From: JAISXK01 sp031549625
GTDB lineage: Bacteria; Bacillota; Clostridia; Christensenellales; CAG-138
DNA length: 8,627 bases
Direction of reading: 5' to 3'
NCBI GenBank assembly: GCA_031549625.1
Contig: JAVBPK010000107.1
Span: forward strand, 1-8,627
Shown here: positions 6,200-8,627 of the stretch, in pieces
Layout: every line of letters starts with the position of its first letter
Numbering within the stretch: position 1 is the stretch's first letter
The notes under the pieces: model-generated
Seen by the model: only the letters and a program-made list of their open reading frames with translations
The model's database searches: none
Told to the model about the DNA's origin: nothing
Made by a program: the position numbers and the translations under genes

Positions 6200-7444
6200 A
6201 TGGAATTGCTAGAACAGGCTCGTAAGGCAAAGGAAGCGTCCTATGCCATGCTCACATTGTCGGCGCCCGTTCGGGACGGCGCGTTGCACGCGATGGCGGA
6301 CGCGCTTGAAAAGCATACTGCAGCTATACTTGACGCGAATGAACAAGATGTAAAAGCTGCAAAAGAAGCAGGCAGAGCGGAAGCAATGCTGGACCGCCTT
6401 CGCCTGACCCAGGAACGGATCATTGCCATGGCAAACGGCCTGCGGCAAGTGGCGGCGTTGCCAGATCCTATCGGCAGTGAAGATTGTGTGATAAAACGCC
6501 CGAACGGGTTGGCGATAGGAAAGCGGCGCGTACCGTTGGGCGTAATCGGCATCATATATGAGGCGCGCCCAAATGTCACGTCCGATGCAATAGGCTTGTG
6601 CATCAAAGCGGGAAATGCCGTGTTGCTACGTGGCGGCTCCGAGGCCGTTCTATCAAATACCGCGATCGCAAACGTGCTGGCGGAAGCTGGTTATACGATG
6701 GGCTTGCCCAAAGGTTGCATTCAGTTCGTGCAGGACACTTCACGCGAAACCGCTACAGACATGATGCGTTTGAATGGGTATATCGACGTGCTCATTCCAA
6801 GAGGTGGAGAACAACTCATCCAGTCGGTCGTCAAGAACGCGACGGTTCCGGTCATAGAAACGGGGCTGGGCAATTGCCATGTTTTTGTCGAGAACACCGC
6901 GGATTTTCAAATGGCGGCAGATATCGTGTATAATGCAAAAGTTTCCCGTCCTGCGGTGTGCAACGCGTTAGAAACCCTGCTCATACAAAAAGAAGCGGCA
7001 AAGGGGCAGTTGACAAACATACTCGCGCCCTTGTTAAAGAATCGAGTAGAAATACACGGCTGCGAAACATGTTGCGCGCTCGTGCCGGAAGCCACTCTCG
7101 CAACGGAGGCGGATTGGGCGACAGAATACCATGGCATGACGCTGGCTGTTCGCGTTGTGGAAACACTGGAAGAGGCCATCGCGCATATCAACCGTTATGG
7201 CACGCGTCACAGCGAGTGCATCATCACAAACGACTATCAAGTGGCGGAACGCTTTTTAAATGAAGTTGATGCCGCAGCAGTGTATGTGAATGCGTCCACA
7301 CGATTCACGGACGGCGAGGAGTTTGGCTTTGGCGCGGAGATAGGAATCAGTACGCAAAAACTACACGCGCGCGGCCCCATGGGGCTTCACGAATTAACCA
7401 CGATTAAATATATTGTAAGAGGCAATGGGCAAATTCGAACATAA
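6200..7444 (+). CDS. proA: Glutamate-5-semialdehyde dehydrogenase (gamma-glutamyl phosphate reductase)
   Basis: Catalyses the NADPH-dependent reduction of gamma-glutamyl phosphate to glutamate-5-semialdehyde, the second step of proline synthesis from glutamate, in the cytoplasm. The 414-residue length is normal for the family and all main blocks are present. They are the N-terminal helical region with DANEQDVKAAKEAG, RRVPLGVIGIIYEARPNVTSDAIGLCIKAGNAVLLRGGSEA (about 109-149, nucleotide-binding region), DVLIPRGGEQLI (196-207), VIETGLGNCHVFVE, the catalytic cysteine in SRPAVCNALETLL (Cys254), and the C-terminal HARGPMGLHELTT. It is complete, with no frameshift. It has its own promoter and ribosome binding site. 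The usual partner proB (glutamate 5-kinase) is not next to it: upstream is a terminator and downstream an overlapping lipoprotein gene. proB, if present, must lie elsewhere. Confidence 0.97.
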   Translation: MELLEQARKAKEASYAMLTLSAPVRDGALHAMADALEKHTAAILDANEQDVKAAKEAGRAEAMLDRLRLTQERIIAMANGLRQVAALPDPIGSEDCVIKRPNGLAIGKRRVPLGVIGIIYEARPNVTSDAIGLCIKAGNAVLLRGGSEAVLSNTAIANVLAEAGYTMGLPKGCIQFVQDTSRETATDMMRLNGYIDVLIPRGGEQLIQSVVKNATVPVIETGLGNCHVFVENTADFQMAADIVYNAKVSRPAVCNALETLLIQKEAAKGQLTNILAPLLKNRVEIHGCETCCALVPEATLATEADWATEYHGMTLAVRVVETLEEAIAHINRYGTRHSECIITNDYQVAERFLNEVDAAAVYVNASTRFTDGEEFGFGAEIGISTQKLHARGPMGLHELTTIKYIVRGNGQIRT

Positions 7445-8309
7445 ACATAAAGGGCGCGGCGCTGCGGCGGTCGCGCTTCTCCTATCGTCGGCTCTGGTTT
7501 TGTGCGGCTGTGTAAAGCAAAAGGAAAGTTCACCCACAGCACCGCCTCCCCCGGCGGCTACAGCAACTCCGGAACCCACAAGAGCTTCTGCCGAAAATCC
7601 GGTAGGAGCATTTTGGAATACGTTTTATGAAGATTACATGTTCGTTCTGGAAGAAATGGAAGAGCAAACGCTCCTTTCCATAGCAAATATTGAGGAAGTC
7701 ATGCAAATGCGCCTGCTTATGCAACGGCTGCAAAGCGTATTTCAAGGGATATGCCTGATAGGAGAAAGCAGCGAAAATAGTTGGGAAGGCGTGCTGTTTG
7801 GAGCGCAAAGTGGGTCAGGCAGTGTTCACGGCACGGCGGAAACGGCGACTTTTTCATTTGTATTGGATAATGGAGGACGCCTGACAGGCGAGCTTCATCA
7901 AAATATGTTGTCGGGCAAGCTGGAAAGTTATCAGGCAGGCACCATCATACCAGAAGAGCAAACGGCCGAGCAAACCGAGGGAACGGGGGAGCAAACGCAA
8001 GATCATATTCGCGAGCAAATCGATACCGGCAGCTATACAACGGTGTGCGAGGCCAATTTGATAAAAGATGAGCTGGGTTGGTATGCAAGCGTTTTTTGGG
8101 ATGGAAGTTATACGATATTGAGAATGTCTCCGGAAGAAACGTATTTTGTCACAGGAAAACCGGAAACAGTCACGCCTGAGCAGCCGCCGGCGGCTTGGGC
8201 AAGCTGGTCATATTCCTTGGAAAAAAGTTTTACGCATATAGCAATACCTACACCGGATCCGCCGCAAAACATGGAAGAATCGGACGAAAATAAGGGGGCA
8301 GAGGAATGA
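7425..8309 (+). CDS. Lipoprotein of unknown function
   Basis: A 294-residue secreted protein with a type II signal peptide: a basic start (GKFEHKHKGRG), hydrophobic core (AAAVALLLSSALV) and lipobox LCGC with the lipidated Cys29, so it is expected to be anchored on the outer face of the membrane. A Pro/Ala/Thr linker (about 36-55) is followed by an acidic helical segment (about 58-105, EEMEEQTLLSIANIEEVMQMRLLMQRL) and a strand-rich part (WEGVLFGAQSGSGSVHGTAETATFSFVLDNGGRLTGEL). Next comes a Gln/Glu/Thr-rich stretch (about 177-200) and a second strand-rich part with several Trp and Tyr. I do not recognise a family. ATG 7425 is the only plausible start, as an in-frame stop lies just upstream; it overlaps the end of proA by 20 nt, and the nearby AAGAGG (7417-7422) is very close to it. 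Translation is therefore probably coupled to proA. Confidence 0.82.
   Translation: MGKFEHKHKGRGAAAVALLLSSALVLCGCVKQKESSPTAPPPPAATATPEPTRASAENPVGAFWNTFYEDYMFVLEEMEEQTLLSIANIEEVMQMRLLMQRLQSVFQGICLIGESSENSWEGVLFGAQSGSGSVHGTAETATFSFVLDNGGRLTGELHQNMLSGKLESYQAGTIIPEEQTAEQTEGTGEQTQDHIREQIDTGSYTTVCEANLIKDELGWYASVFWDGSYTILRMSPEETYFVTGKPETVTPEQPPAAWASWSYSLEKSFTHIAIPTPDPPQNMEESDENKGAEE
8292..8298 (+). promoter_or_regulatory. Ribosome binding site AAGGGGG for the flavodoxin-family gene
   Basis: AAGGGGG ends 7 nt before the ATG at 8306, inside the 3' end of the lipoprotein gene. It supports 8306 as a real start, even though that ATG overlaps the previous stop (ATGA). Confidence 0.75.
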
Positions 8310-8627
8310 ACGCACAAATCGTCGTATTCTCTTGGACAGGAAACACCGCCGCTTGCGCCGTAGCATTACAGAAGGCGCTGGGTATAGAGGCGTTTTTGCT
8401 GGAAGAGGAAAAACCGCGCGAAGGCCCGCAGGGTTTCGCTTTGGGTGGCTTCCAGTCCAGCATGAAGTTGAAAACAAAGCTCAAGGCCTTGCCGGACATC
8501 ACGAACGCCGACACGCTTATACTGGGCATGCCGGTTTGGGCTGGTTCTATTCCGCCAGCTATTCGCACATTTTTTCAGCATTGTTCCTGTGCGGGCAAGA
8601 AGGTATACATATTCGCCACACAGCAAT
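8306..8627 (+). CDS. Flavodoxin-family protein, N-terminal part (3' end outside window)
   Basis: The frame is open from ATG 8306 to the window edge (107 codons), beginning MNAQIVVFSWTGNTAACA. The VVFSWTGNT stretch is the flavodoxin FMN-phosphate loop ([FY]-S-x-T-G-N-T). The later GFALGGFQSSMKLKTKLKALP and ADTLILGMPVWAGSIPPAIRTFFQ blocks match the 'yDliilGtPVWAG..tPaiRtFl' pattern of the short-chain flavodoxin-like proteins common in clostridia, where the Trp-containing loop packs near the FMN ring. It is expected to be a cytoplasmic FMN-binding redox carrier or NAD(P)H:quinone/flavin reductase-type protein; the partner is unknown. It starts within an ATGA overlap with the lipoprotein gene, so the two are probably co-translated. 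The C-terminal portion is missing from the window. Confidence 0.85.
   Translation, partial: MNAQIVVFSWTGNTAACAVALQKALGIEAFLLEEEKPREGPQGFALGGFQSSMKLKTKLKALPDITNADTLILGMPVWAGSIPPAIRTFFQHCSCAGKKVYIFATQQ

Overview
The window (about 50% GC) reads as chromosomal sequence from a Gram-positive clostridial-type bacterium. Evidence: strong purine-rich ribosome binding sites, a lipobox lipoprotein, a BofC-type protein with the Cys-Gly-His motif seen in clostridial spore-former lineages, and a flavodoxin-family protein with the GG...PVWAG pattern common in Firmicutes. The species cannot be named from the sequence alone. No IS element, phage gene, CRISPR array, tRNA or rRNA was seen, and base use looks even across the genes.

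Layout. Positions 1-371 hold the 3' end of a branched-chain amino-acid aminotransferase gene (ilvE). A perfect 15-bp hairpin without a T-tract separates it from a 742-residue single-pass surface protein with Ig-like repeats outside and a long disordered tail inside (456-2684). That gene ends at a good intrinsic terminator. Next is a DUF2461-family gene (2789-3460). It runs convergently, with only an 11-nt gap, into a minus-strand 628-residue multi-pass membrane protein of GT-C glycosyltransferase type (3472-5358). A short AT-rich region with back-to-back promoters (about 5404-5456) separates the latter from a divergent BofC-like membrane-anchored protein (5512-6069), which has its own terminator.

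The last third is an apparent operon with a clear promoter: proA (glutamate-5-semialdehyde dehydrogenase, 6200-7444), a lipoprotein of unknown function overlapping proA by 20 nt (7425-8309), and a flavodoxin-family gene starting in an ATGA overlap and cut off by the window end (8306-8627). No proB is visible, so the second step of proline synthesis is linked here to two genes with no known connection to it.

No convincing undescribed system was found. The items most worth a second look are the Ig-repeat/disordered-tail protein, the GT-C protein with its C-terminal soluble domain, the BofC-like protein, the proA-lipoprotein-flavodoxin linkage, and two strong stem-loops that are not canonical terminators.
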